A stretch of 64,000 nt of DNA from Campylobacter hyointestinalis subsp. hyointestinalis (GTDB taxonomy: Bacteria > Campylobacterota > Campylobacteria > Campylobacterales > Campylobacteraceae): the NCBI RefSeq assembly GCF_013372145.1, contig NZ_CP053827.1, forward strand, positions 992,001 through 1,056,000, in the 5' to 3' direction. Every line of letters starts with the position of its first letter. The first letter of the stretch is position 1. The notes below the pieces were generated by a model, which did no database searches, was not told the origin of the DNA, and worked only from the letters and a program-made list of their open reading frames with translations. Positions 18,664 to 27,213 of the stretch are shown piece after piece. Both the position numbers and the translations under genes were made by a program.

Positions 18664-19468
18664 AAACGACCCTTTTATACATAAAACATATGGCAAATAT
18701 AAAAAGCTGAGTTAGAACTATCATAGCCGAAGCGTAAGTATCTAAAAAATAGCTTAAATACACACCGAAAAATCCGCTAAAACCAGCAAATATAGTCGCT
18801 AAAAAGACTATCTTATCAAATTTTTTACTTATCATAAAAGCGCTAGCTCCAGGTGCTACTAACATAGCAGTGACAAGCACGGCTCCTACGGTTTTTAGAC
18901 TTGCTACGGTACAAAAACATAGCAAAATAAAAAACATAATCTTATAAAAGCCCACGTTTAATCCTGCTACAAATGCGCCTAATTCATCAAAAAATATAAA
19001 TTTAATCTTTTTATAGCTTAATAAAATAAAACAAAAAAGTGATCCGAGCAAAATGGCAAGCTCAAAAACTTCACTATCTTCAAGACTTAAGATATCTCCT
19101 AAAAACAGACTTTCAAGCTTAACTGGGATAGTGAATATCGAAACTAAAAATAAGCTTAAAGCAAAAAATGATGAAAAAACTATGCCTATTATCGTATCTG
19201 TTTTAAGTTTTGAACTTTTTGAGACTATAGCCATACTAAAAAGTGCAAAAAGTCCACACAAAAAGCTAGAAACGGTGTAAGAAAAGCTAGTCGTGTAAGC
19301 TATGACTATACCAGGAGTTATACTATGAGAAAGAGCGTCAGCTAACAATGAGTATGATTTTAGTATCAAAAAAGACGATAAAAACCCACAAAATGCACAT
19401 AAAAATAGACTGACTAAGTGTGCTTTTAAAATATAAGCGTAACTAAAAGGCTCTATTAACCATTCCAT
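18644..19468 (-). CDS. Mn/Fe ABC transporter permease (SitC-like)
   Basis: An ABC-3 family permease of about 274 residues, paralogous to the next gene: SYSLLADALSHSITPGIVIAY near residue 42 and VGAVLVTAMLVAPGASAF near 190. Two different permeases after one ATPase is the arrangement of Sit/Yfe importers, which probably form a heterodimeric channel. The ATG at 19468 with AAGGTG upstream is preferred to the ATG at 19483. It overlaps the ATPase gene end by 26 bp. Confidence 0.9.
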   Translation of the reverse strand: MEWLIEPFSYAYILKAHLVSLFLCAFCGFLSSFLILKSYSLLADALSHSITPGIVIAYTTSFSYTVSSFLCGLFALFSMAIVSKSSKLKTDTIIGIVFSSFFALSLFLVSIFTIPVKLESLFLGDILSLEDSEVFELAILLGSLFCFILLSYKKIKFIFFDELGAFVAGLNVGFYKIMFFILLCFCTVASLKTVGAVLVTAMLVAPGASAFMISKKFDKIVFLATIFAGFSGFFGVYLSYFLDTYASAMIVLTQLFIFAICFMYKRVVYDRVFA

Positions 19469-20285
19469 CTTGCACCTTTTCATCCACCATTATAAGTGGT
19501 TTTTCATCATCACTAATGAGAGCTATATTGCAACTCATATTATCAACTTCAACTTTAAAATACCTAAGACTTCCGCCAAAAATTTGACCTAAGTTTTGCG
19601 GAGTTAAAACTTCGTTCGTAAATCCAAAGGCCAAAACTTTTCTTTTTAGCAAGATAGCTCTGTTACAATACTGCGCCGCCATACCTAGATTATGAGTAGA
19701 GATGAGTATGAGATGACCGCTTGATCTAAGAGATATAAGAAGATCTAATATCATACTTTCACTCTTAGCATCAACGCCGTTAAAAGGCTCATCAAGTAGT
19801 ATTATTTTTGCACCGCTTGCTAAAGACCTAGCTATAAATATACGCTTTTTTTGACCTCCACTAAGCTTTGAAATTTGACGATCTTTAAAGTCGTACATAT
19901 CCACTTTTTTAAGAGCTTCACTCACGATATGGGCATCTTTTTGACTAGGATTTTTGAAAAAACCCATATGAGCGTATCTACCCATCATCACAAGCTCCCA
20001 AACACTTATAGGAAAATCAAAATCTATCTCTTCGTTTTGAGGAACATAAGCTATCAAACATTTTTTTATCGCTTCTTTAAGACTTAAAGAGCAAATTTTT
20101 ATAGAAGCGTTTTTCGGTCTTATGACTCCCATTATGGATTTAAAAAGAGTGGATTTTCCGCTTCCATTTGTCCCGATAAGTGCGCATATATTACCACCTT
20201 CTAGTTTAAAATTTACATCTTCTAGCGCCGTAAGATCTGCATATTTGACGTTTAAATTTGATACTTCTAGACTAATTTTTTGCAT
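19443..20285 (-). CDS. Mn/Fe ABC transporter ATP-binding protein (SitB-like)
   Basis: The ATPase of the importer, about 280 residues. Walker A is GTNGSGKSTL (near residue 37), Q-loop AYVPQNEEIDFDFPISV, signature LSGGQKKRIFIARSL near 138, Walker B IILLDEPFNGVD near 158, and the switch His in ISTHNLG. The DFDFPI segment after the Q-loop is typical of Zn/Mn/Fe importers. The ATG at 20285 is chosen over a GTG at 20297 that lacks a ribosome site. It overlaps the binding-protein gene by 14 bp. Confidence 0.92.
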   Translation of the reverse strand: MQKISLEVSNLNVKYADLTALEDVNFKLEGGNICALIGTNGSGKSTLFKSIMGVIRPKNASIKICSLSLKEAIKKCLIAYVPQNEEIDFDFPISVWELVMMGRYAHMGFFKNPSQKDAHIVSEALKKVDMYDFKDRQISKLSGGQKKRIFIARSLASGAKIILLDEPFNGVDAKSESMILDLLISLRSSGHLILISTHNLGMAAQYCNRAILLKRKVLAFGFTNEVLTPQNLGQIFGGSLRYFKVEVDNMSCNIALISDDEKPLIMVDEKVQDGMVNRAF

Positions 20286-21129
20286 CTTTAAATCCACTTT
20301 CTATGGTTAAAATCGTAGTTTCTAACATTTTTTCATATGTATCAATATCTTTGCTAAGACTATCTACGTAAAGCACACCACCATACTTAGCACCGCTTTC
20401 ATTCGCGACTGTTTTAGCAGGTTTTGGACTGATGGTACTTTCGCTAAAAATAACTGGAATTTGATAAAACTTTACTTTATCTATCAGATCTTTTATCTGT
20501 CTTGTAGTTCCTTCTTCATCGCTATTTATACCCCATATATAAAGCTCTTTTAAATCATAATCCCTAGCCAAATAACTAAAAGCTCCCTCGCTAGTAACAA
20601 GATATCTATTTTGAACTCCGCTAAACATAGTTTTAAATAAAATATCTAAATTCCGTAATCTTTGTATATACTCATCTGCATTTTTAGCATAAATTTCACT
20701 ATTTTTAGGATCGTGCCTAGAAAATATCTTTTGTATGTTTCTTACGTAAATTTCACCATTTTTAAGACTCATCCAAGCGTGAGGATTTGGTATGAGTGAA
20801 TTTTCGTCTGCGTATATCACGCTAACTCCACTACTTACGTCATAGCTTGGTTTTTTTGTTCTATCTAAAAATTTACTAAGCCATGTTTCTAAATTTAGTC
20901 CATTAAAAAGTATAATATCTGCTTTTCTAGCTCTTAGGATATCTTTTGGGGTCGGCTCGTATGAGTGAATTTCTGTACCTAATTTCGTAAGACTTTGCAC
21001 ATCAGCGCTATCTTTTGCTACGTTTTTTGCTATGTCTGCTATGATGTTAAAGCTTGCTATGACTTGCAACTTTTCAGCATTTAAAAATGAAACAGATAAA
21101 AATAGTAGTAGGATTGCTATTTTAACCAT
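20272..21129 (-). CDS. Mn/Fe ABC transporter substrate-binding protein (SitA/YfeA-like)
   Basis: A periplasmic metal-binding protein of 285 residues with a cleaved signal (about residues 1-18). The metal ligands of the cluster A-I family are placed as expected: His in EIHSYEPTPKDI, His in NPHAWM, Glu in TSEGAFSYL, and Asp in LYVDSLS. The segments IILFNGLNLETW and FSESTISPK match SitA/YfeA more than ZnuA, and the His-rich loop of ZnuA is absent, so manganese or ferrous iron is more likely than zinc. First gene of the sitABCD-type operon. A -10-like TATAAT lies on the minus strand near 21155-21165. Confidence 0.9.
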   Translation of the reverse strand: MVKIAILLLFLSVSFLNAEKLQVIASFNIIADIAKNVAKDSADVQSLTKLGTEIHSYEPTPKDILRARKADIILFNGLNLETWLSKFLDRTKKPSYDVSSGVSVIYADENSLIPNPHAWMSLKNGEIYVRNIQKIFSRHDPKNSEIYAKNADEYIQRLRNLDILFKTMFSGVQNRYLVTSEGAFSYLARDYDLKELYIWGINSDEEGTTRQIKDLIDKVKFYQIPVIFSESTISPKPAKTVANESGAKYGGVLYVDSLSKDIDTYEKMLETTILTIESGFKDAKN

Positions 21130-21225
21130 ATCTTTCCTTGATAAATAATATGGCGCATTATATGATAATTTAGTTTAAATTTAGCTAAGTAATTAATAAA
21201 TTTTATTATTTAAAAATTTTAATGG

Positions 21226-21249
21226 TTTAGCACCAAAAAAGGTGCTAAA
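21226..21249 (-). terminator. Hairpin terminator after metK
   Basis: A perfect nine-base stem (TTTAGCACC and GGTGCTAAA) closes a six-base loop just downstream of the metK stop. The minus-strand exit is followed by a moderately T-rich run. It separates metK from the metal importer operon. Confidence 0.7.
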
Positions 21250-21256
21250 TTTAGAG

Positions 21257-22453
21257 TTATTTTAATTTTTCAAAAAGTTCTATAGCATCTAGCTTTTCCC
21301 ATGGATAGCCTGAAATTCCAACTTGTCCTTTAGCAGCAACCTCAGCGTATAAAAATGTATCTTTATTAGGCTTGTCTAGTCCAAATTTATTTGTAATCCA
21401 TCTTGGAGTTAATGCAAAGTTCTCATGAACAAATTTAGATAGTTTATCATCATTTACACTCTTGTTTGTTCCCATACAATCCACACTCACACTTACTGGT
21501 TTTGCGACGCCTATAGCGTAACTTAGCTGTACAATACATTTTTTAGCAAGTCCTGCCGCAACTATATTTTTTGCTATCCATCTCGCCGCATAAAGTCCAC
21601 TACGATCGACTTTCGTATAGTCTTTACTGCTTTGAGCACCACCACCTATAGGTGAGTATCCGCCAAAACTATCTACGATAAGCTTTCTACCTGTTAGTCC
21701 ACTATCATGGAGCGAGCTATGATTTACATAACGTCCTGTTGGATTTATGTAGATGATAGTTTTATCTTTGTTATAAAGCTCTTTTGGAAGCCCAGCATCA
21801 TCTATCAAACTTTGGATTAAAGCTCTTACTTCTTCTATTTTTAGGCTCTCAACGCTTGGAGCGCTTACTACTATAGTATGGATAGACTCTGGTTTACAAT
21901 TCTCGAAATTTGATTTTGTACCATAGTCTATAGTTACTTGAGTTTTTATATCTACACCTAGTTTATCTGGATTTTTAAGAGCGTAATCATAAACTTTATC
22001 GCAAAGCACTCTTGCGTAAGTTATCGCCGCTGGCATCAAATTTTCAGTTTCACTTGAAGCAAATCCAAACATGATGCCTTGATCTCCAGCGCCTATTTCA
22101 CCGCTACTTTGATCAACTCCTTGATTTATATCTGGACTTTGCTGATTTAAAAATACATCTACTTCAATGTCCTCAGGGTGCAAACATTGAGCTCTTGTGA
22201 AATACGGATTTCCGTTATATCCTATCTTCTTTAATGTTTCTTTTACGATATTTCTATAATCTTGATGAGTAAAATCAACCTTAGCATTTACTTCGCCACC
22301 TATTACGATGTGTTTTCCAGCAACAAAAACCTCACTTGCAACGCGACCATTTGGATCTTTTTTAAGTATTGCATCGACTATGCTATCTGCGATGATATCT
22401 GCACATTTATCTGGATGGCCAGGGCTTACTACTTCGCTTGTAAATAAATACAT
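21257..22453 (-). CDS. metK: S-adenosylmethionine synthetase
   Basis: It makes S-adenosylmethionine from methionine and ATP. The 398-residue protein has all the family signatures: the N-terminal SEVVSPGHPDKCAD, GEIGAGDQGIMFGFA (about residue 115), and GGYSPIGGGAQSSKDYTKVDRSG near 265, the P-loop-like region; the last carries QSS where the E. coli enzyme has FSG. A single gene with its own promoter region, divergent from sstT, and its own terminator. The start ATG is at 22453. Confidence 0.97.
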   Translation of the reverse strand: MYLFTSEVVSPGHPDKCADIIADSIVDAILKKDPNGRVASEVFVAGKHIVIGGEVNAKVDFTHQDYRNIVKETLKKIGYNGNPYFTRAQCLHPEDIEVDVFLNQQSPDINQGVDQSSGEIGAGDQGIMFGFASSETENLMPAAITYARVLCDKVYDYALKNPDKLGVDIKTQVTIDYGTKSNFENCKPESIHTIVVSAPSVESLKIEEVRALIQSLIDDAGLPKELYNKDKTIIYINPTGRYVNHSSLHDSGLTGRKLIVDSFGGYSPIGGGAQSSKDYTKVDRSGLYAARWIAKNIVAAGLAKKCIVQLSYAIGVAKPVSVSVDCMGTNKSVNDDKLSKFVHENFALTPRWITNKFGLDKPNKDTFLYAEVAAKGQVGISGYPWEKLDAIELFEKLK

Positions 22454-22592
22454 TATTTAGAATCCTTATTGTTATAAATTTGGGGTGGATTGTAGCATAC
22501 AAAAATTGAAATGTAGATTAATGTTTTTTTATAAAAAGCTTATATTTTGACAATGTCTACTAAATTTAATTTTCATTTAATAACAATCTAAC

Positions 22593-22598
22593 TATAAT
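22593..22598 (+). promoter_or_regulatory. Probable -10 box of sstT
   Basis: TATAAT in the 184-bp divergent gap between metK and sstT, 40 bases before the sstT start. As usual in Campylobacter there is no clear -35 box, only phased T-rich runs. Confidence 0.5.
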
Positions 22599-22637
22599 AA
22601 ATACCTTAATTTAATAAATACAAAAAAAAGGGTTAAA

Positions 22638-23861
22638 ATGGGAATGCTTAGAGGGATAACAAAACGTTATATGGATGGCAACTTAATACTTCAAATAATA
22701 ATCGGCATAGTGCTTGGTGCTGTGCTTGGATTTATAGCAAACTCGGGCAATCAAATGGCTCTTTCTATCGCAAATAGTATGTCTATACTAGGAAGTTTGT
22801 TTGTAGGCGCACTAAAATCAGTAGCTCCTATCTTGGTTTTTATACTAATATCATCTTCTATAATAGTAAAAGAGTTTGGCAATGCGAATGGACTTAAAAA
22901 GATCATTATGCTATATCTCATAGGTACGTTTTTAGCATCTCTTTCTGCTGTTATCGCTAGCTTTTTGTTTCCAACGACTTTAGTTCTCCAAACAAACAAT
23001 GCCGAACTTCTAGCACCGCAAAGCATAATAGTCGTGTTAAAAGATCTTGTTTTTAAAATGGTAGATAACCCAGTTCACGCTCTAAGCACAGGAAATTATA
23101 TAGGAATTCTTACTTGGGCTATAGGTATGGGCATAGCTCTTCGCCACTGCGCCATAGAAACAAAAAAAATGTTTAAAGATATCAGTGAGGGCGTCACTAA
23201 GGTAGTTAAATTTATCATTCGTTTAGCACCATTTGGTATATTTGGACTTGTTAGCACTAGCGTAGCACAAACAGGTTTTGAAGCGCTTGGAGGGTACGCT
23301 AAACTTCTTATTGTTTTGGTGGGCACTATGCTTTTTGTAGTATTTGTGATAAATGCTCTCATAGTTTATTTTGTAACAAAGAAAAATCCATATCCACTCA
23401 TAATGACTTGCGTAAAAGAGAGTGCGGTCACTGCATTTTTCACTAGAAGCAGTGCGGCAAATATCCCTGTAAATATGAATCTTTGCAAAAAGTTAAATTT
23501 AGATGAAAAACTCTATTCTATATCTATTCCTCTAGGAGCAACTATAAATATGGCTGGAGCTGCTGTAACCATAGCCGTTTTAGCACTAAGTGCTGTAAAT
23601 ACGCCAAATATCCAAATAGGCTTTTTAGACGCCATTTTACTTAGCGTGATCGCCGCAATAGGAGCGTGTGGAGCTAGCGGGGTAGCTGGAGGATCACTTA
23701 TGCTTATTCCGCTTGCTTGTTCGTTATTTGGTATAAGCAACGACATAGCTATGCAAGTAGTAGCAGTAGGATTCATAATCGGAGTCATTCAAGACTCAGT
23801 CGAGACCGCGTTAAACAGTTCAACAGACGTACTTTTTACAGCTATAGCTTCTAAGAATTAA
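22638..23861 (+). CDS. sstT: Sodium/serine-threonine symporter SstT
   Basis: A dicarboxylate/amino acid:cation symporter family member of 407 residues, importing serine and threonine with sodium. It opens with the SstT-like [20 protein letters not shown] and contains [19 protein letters not shown] (the serine-rich hairpin region) and [18 protein letters not shown]. The late segment [12 protein letters not shown] matches the second re-entrant loop. Serine is a favoured carbon source of Campylobacter. ATG 22638 has AAGGG upstream. A terminator follows at 23866. Confidence 0.92.
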   Translation: MGMLRGITKRYMDGNLILQIIIGIVLGAVLGFIANSGNQMALSIANSMSILGSLFVGALKSVAPILVFILISSSIIVKEFGNANGLKKIIMLYLIGTFLASLSAVIASFLFPTTLVLQTNNAELLAPQSIIVVLKDLVFKMVDNPVHALSTGNYIGILTWAIGMGIALRHCAIETKKMFKDISEGVTKVVKFIIRLAPFGIFGLVSTSVAQTGFEALGGYAKLLIVLVGTMLFVVFVINALIVYFVTKKNPYPLIMTCVKESAVTAFFTRSSAANIPVNMNLCKKLNLDEKLYSISIPLGATINMAGAAVTIAVLALSAVNTPNIQIGFLDAILLSVIAAIGACGASGVAGGSLMLIPLACSLFGISNDIAMQVVAVGFIIGVIQDSVETALNSSTDVLFTAIASKN

Positions 23862-23865
23862 ATTT

Positions 23866-23899
23866 AAAGGATTTGCATAATTTGCAATTCCTTTTTTTA
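23866..23899 (+). terminator. Rho-independent terminator after sstT
   Basis: The stem AAAGGATTTGCA pairs with TGCAATTCCTTT with one mismatch over a short loop and runs into a T-tract, directly after the sstT stop. Confidence 0.8.
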
Positions 23900-23908
23900 C
23901 TCTTTTTT

Positions 23909-23916
23909 GATATAAT
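23909..23916 (+). promoter_or_regulatory. Extended -10 promoter of pepF
   Basis: TGATATAAT-type extended -10 just before pepF, behind the sstT terminator, preceded by T-rich runs. The start codon follows 25 bases later. Confidence 0.6.
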
Positions 23917-23941
23917 ATTTTCTTTAAATTAAAGGAATATT

Positions 23942-25651
23942 ATGACTTGGGATCTAACTATATTTTTTAAAAACTTAGATGAACTTGATAAATTTTCTAA
24001 AATCACGGAAGAAAAAGCACTTAAATTTAACCAAACATACAACTCAAATTTAAATAATCTAAATCCGGATGATTTTTTACTTGCGATAAAAGAGTATGAA
24101 GATATCGCTTGCAATTTAAATAAGATTATGAGTTATGCGCAGCTTAGCTTCGCAAAAGATACTTCAAAAGGTGCGCTTTTAGCAAAATATGAAGAAATTT
24201 GCACGAAGATAGAAGAAAAAATGCTGTTTTTTATGCTTGAATTCAACCAAATTTCAAAAGAAAAACAAGATATTTTCATAGAGTTTTGTAAGCCGTACAG
24301 CTACTATTTAGAGCTAAGCTTGAAAAATAAACCTCATCAACTAAGCCTAGCTGAGGAAAGGATACTGCTTCGCACTTCAAATACAGGCGCAGACGCATTT
24401 TCAAGACTATTTGACGAAAGTATGGCAAAACTTAAATTCAAATTTGAAGATAAAGAGTTAAGCGAAGAAGAAATTCTCTCAAAAATGTTTGATAAAGATA
24501 GAGAGATAAGAAAAAAAGCCGCCTTGTCTCTTAGTGATACTTTAGGTAAAAATCAGCATCTTTTGACCTTTATCTACAATATGATAAAAACTGATCTAAA
24601 AAACGAATGTGAGCTGCGAAATTACGAATTCCCAGAAACTCCCCGTCACCAAAGCAACCAAATAGATAAACTCAGCGTAGATTCACTCATAAAAGTGACT
24701 GAAGAAAACTTCGATTTAGTCTCTAAATTCTATAATAAAAAACGCGAGATTTTAGGTTATGAAAAGCTTTATGACTACGACAGATACGCGCCACTTGACG
24801 ATGATGCAAAGTTTGATTTTAAAGAGGCAAAAGATATAGTTTTAAAAGCATTTACTGATTTTAGTCCTACATTTGGAAATTTAGCCCAAAAAGCGTTTGA
24901 TGAAAACTGGTGTGATGTATATCCAGTGCAAAACAAACAAAGCGGAGCATTTTCTTGCTCTTCTAGTGCAGACACACATCCATTTGTACTTTTAAACTAT
25001 ACTGATAAAAGAAGAGACGTTTTTACGCTAGCTCATGAGTTAGGACACGCAATTCATCAATATCTTAGCTATCAAGTAGGACTTTTGAACTCAGATACCC
25101 CTCTTACAACAGCAGAAACAGCTTCTGTTTTTTGCGAAATGCTTGTTTTTGAATACATCAAAAACAAAACACCGCAAAATAAGCGTATTGGTCTGCTTGC
25201 AGGAAAATTAGAAGATATATTTTCAACTCTTTATCGTCAGATAAATTTTACTACTTTTGAACGCAAAGTCCATGCTTATGAGGGCGAAATTTCAAGCGAT
25301 GAGCTAAATAGAATTTGGTTAGAAGAAAGCAAGAAGATGTTTGGAGATAGTCTTGTTTTAAATGATTATTATAAAATCTGGTGGAGTTATATACCACATT
25401 TCATCCATTCTCCGTTTTATTGCTACGCTTATGGTTACGCTCAATTGCTTGTTTTAGCTCTATTTGGACTATATAAAAGCGGAAAATGCGAGGATTTCGT
25501 TCGAATTTATACAGAGTTTTTAAGCCTAGGTGGAAGTAAAAGTCCAAAAGATATGGTAGCAATGTTTGGTTTTGATATAAACAAAGAAGAGTTTTGGGAT
25601 ATAGGAATGAATGAGATAAAAAAATTAGTAGATGAGTTCATCGTAATTTAA
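23942..25651 (+). CDS. pepF: Oligoendopeptidase F (M3 family)
   Basis: A cytoplasmic zinc peptidase that degrades short peptides. The 569-residue protein has the HExxH zinc site in LAHELGHAIHQY (near residue 365) and the third ligand Glu in TAETASVFCEM about 25 residues on, as in M3B peptidases. The C-terminal region with YYKIWWSYIPHF and FYCYAYGYAQLL is also typical of PepF. It is followed after 14 bp by the SspB-like gene, so the two are co-transcribed. Confidence 0.93.
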   Translation: MTWDLTIFFKNLDELDKFSKITEEKALKFNQTYNSNLNNLNPDDFLLAIKEYEDIACNLNKIMSYAQLSFAKDTSKGALLAKYEEICTKIEEKMLFFMLEFNQISKEKQDIFIEFCKPYSYYLELSLKNKPHQLSLAEERILLRTSNTGADAFSRLFDESMAKLKFKFEDKELSEEEILSKMFDKDREIRKKAALSLSDTLGKNQHLLTFIYNMIKTDLKNECELRNYEFPETPRHQSNQIDKLSVDSLIKVTEENFDLVSKFYNKKREILGYEKLYDYDRYAPLDDDAKFDFKEAKDIVLKAFTDFSPTFGNLAQKAFDENWCDVYPVQNKQSGAFSCSSSADTHPFVLLNYTDKRRDVFTLAHELGHAIHQYLSYQVGLLNSDTPLTTAETASVFCEMLVFEYIKNKTPQNKRIGLLAGKLEDIFSTLYRQINFTTFERKVHAYEGEISSDELNRIWLEESKKMFGDSLVLNDYYKIWWSYIPHFIHSPFYCYAYGYAQLLVLALFGLYKSGKCEDFVRIYTEFLSLGGSKSPKDMVAMFGFDINKEEFWDIGMNEIKKLVDEFIVI

Positions 25652-25665
25652 AAAAAGGAAATATC

Positions 25666-26112
25666 ATGATAGAAAATATTTTAAAAAACGAAGAGTTTGC
25701 AACACTTATGAAAATGCATGTGTATGAGTGTTTAGAGTATCTTTTAAGAAAAGACGTAACATTTTCTATCTTGGCAAATATAAATTATACTAAATTTGAA
25801 CCGAAGCTCCCAGATGATATAAATAAAAATCTAAGCGCTCCAGTTATTTTATTTACTCTTGGTGGATATACCTTAGATAGCGCAAATTTATCACAAAAGC
25901 ATATCAGTTTTGAAGCTGGATTTGGTAACGAGAACTTTGCTAGTTTAGTTACCATACCGCTTGGCGCTGTAGTTCAAATACTTATAGAAGAAAGCCCTAT
26001 ACTCATAAATTTTGCAGTATATGAAGAAAAATCAAATGAGATAAAGACACAAAAATCAAAGCATATTTTTATGTCTAATCCAAAAAATAGAGATTTTTTT
26101 AATAAACAATAG
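25666..26112 (+). CDS. SspB-like protein, possible ClpXP adaptor
   Basis: A 148-residue acidic soluble protein usually left as hypothetical. Residues about 14-120 can be laid over E. coli SspB by eye. Ours has VYECLEYLLRKDVTFSILAN where SspB has its N-terminal helix and first strand, then PVILFTLGG..TLDSANL, and best of all ISFEAGFGNENFASLVTIPLGAVVQI, compared with the SspB stretch that ends in FGG..RQVSVPLAAVLAI. The flexible C-terminal tail of SspB with its ClpX-binding motif is not recognisable here. It follows pepF and lies about 5 kb from smpB and 6.2 kb from clpS. The family assignment is inference from visual alignment. Its stop overlaps the convergent LysR gene by 14 bp. Confidence 0.55.
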   Translation: MIENILKNEEFATLMKMHVYECLEYLLRKDVTFSILANINYTKFEPKLPDDINKNLSAPVILFTLGGYTLDSANLSQKHISFEAGFGNENFASLVTIPLGAVVQILIEESPILINFAVYEEKSNEIKTQKSKHIFMSNPKNRDFFNKQ

Positions 26113-26971
26113 TAATTTCCATATTTCCTAATTTTTCAACTATATCTTCGTTCTCTTTAAGTCCTGCTATATATATCTTTCTTACTATCTTTATATCTTC
26201 TATCTCTACTAAAAACACATCTTCGTTTTCCAGCTCTTTTTCTATTATAAATTTAGGTAAAAAAGCGAAATATTCTTTTGTTTTATTATTCATAATAGCT
26301 GATTTTACCGCGATAGAACCGTCGATAACATAAGCAGTAGGAATGTTTTCATAGTCTATGCCGAATTGATCAAAATATGCATTTATAAAAGTTTTTGTTC
26401 TATCTTTTATAAAAAGATGTTTTTCTAGATCATTGATCTTTATAGCCGAGTTTTGTTTGAAATTTGATACAAGGACGACGTTGTATTCAAATAGCTCTTT
26501 AAACACGAGCTGTTCGTTATAAATTTTATCAGTCATCAAAACAAAATCACATCTTCTATCTAGCAAATAAGGAAGCAAATTCGTATGATCAGTGATCTTT
26601 ATATCCAAACTACTATCTGCTATATCACAAATTTTATCAAGCATCATAGGCAAAACAGTCTCTCCTAATAAAACATTCGTAGCGACTACGATCGGAGTTT
26701 TCGCATCTTTGATATGTCCAGCCTCTTCTTTAAATCTGAACATAGCACCTTCAAATTTCAAACAAAGCTTATAAAACTTTTCACCTTCTTTTGTTAAGAT
26801 GATACCGTTTTTCTTTCTCATGATAAGAGTAGTTTGAAGCATCTCTTCTAACTTTTTTATCTGCAAAGTAACAGCAGGCTGAGAAACGCCCAAGATTTTT
26901 GATGCTTTAGAAAAGCTTCTTTCTTTTACTATAGCCATAAAAGTGTAGATCTTGTTGAATTCATTAACCAT
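26099..26971 (-). CDS. LysR-family transcriptional regulator
   Basis: A 290-residue regulator. Residues 4-62 form the winged helix-turn-helix (ERSFSKASKILGVSQPAVTLQIKKLEEML), followed by the linker helix and a periplasmic-binding-type effector domain from about residue 90. The effector is unknown; the nearest sequence I recall is a Campylobacter LysR of the Cj1000 type. It is divergent from the helicase gene across a 242-bp gap, which should hold its own promoter and operator. No clear T-N11-A palindrome stood out there. Confidence 0.88.
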   Translation of the reverse strand: MVNEFNKIYTFMAIVKERSFSKASKILGVSQPAVTLQIKKLEEMLQTTLIMRKKNGIILTKEGEKFYKLCLKFEGAMFRFKEEAGHIKDAKTPIVVATNVLLGETVLPMMLDKICDIADSSLDIKITDHTNLLPYLLDRRCDFVLMTDKIYNEQLVFKELFEYNVVLVSNFKQNSAIKINDLEKHLFIKDRTKTFINAYFDQFGIDYENIPTAYVIDGSIAVKSAIMNNKTKEYFAFLPKFIIEKELENEDVFLVEIEDIKIVRKIYIAGLKENEDIVEKLGNMEITIVY

Positions 26972-27174
26972 ATTTATCCCTTATGTCATCAATTATTTTT
27001 ATATTTTTGAACAATTATATAACCATAGCTTTAAAATTAGTTTTAAAATCGCTATTTTGGCAACTTATCTCTATTATATTAAATATTGTGTTTAGTTATG
27101 TAACAAATTAGATATAAAATTACAAGATAATTTTTATCCTTAATGTATTAAAACGTTTAAAAGTTTAGCTATGA

Positions 27175-27180
27175 TATAAT
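27175..27180 (+). promoter_or_regulatory. Probable -10 box of the rep/uvrD operon
   Basis: TATAAT preceded by TGA (extended -10), 34 bases before the helicase start, within the 242-bp divergent gap. Apart from this and AT-rich runs I see no RNA gene or repeat in the gap. Confidence 0.5.
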
Positions 27181-27213
27181 GAAATACTTAAATTTAAAAG
27201 CGAAAATGATAGT

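Noticed and set aside
20272-21129. Zinc (ZnuA) identity for the binding protein
   Set aside because: The His-rich loop is missing and the HSYEPTPKDI, FSESTISPK and LYVDSLS segments, with two permeases, fit SitA/YfeA better.
21140-21165. Imperfect inverted repeat (ATAAT...ATTAT around GGCGC) before the Mn/Fe importer as a Fur or Mn-regulator box
   Set aside because: The arms match poorly and the site overlaps the likely -10; it does not fit a Fur consensus well enough to report.
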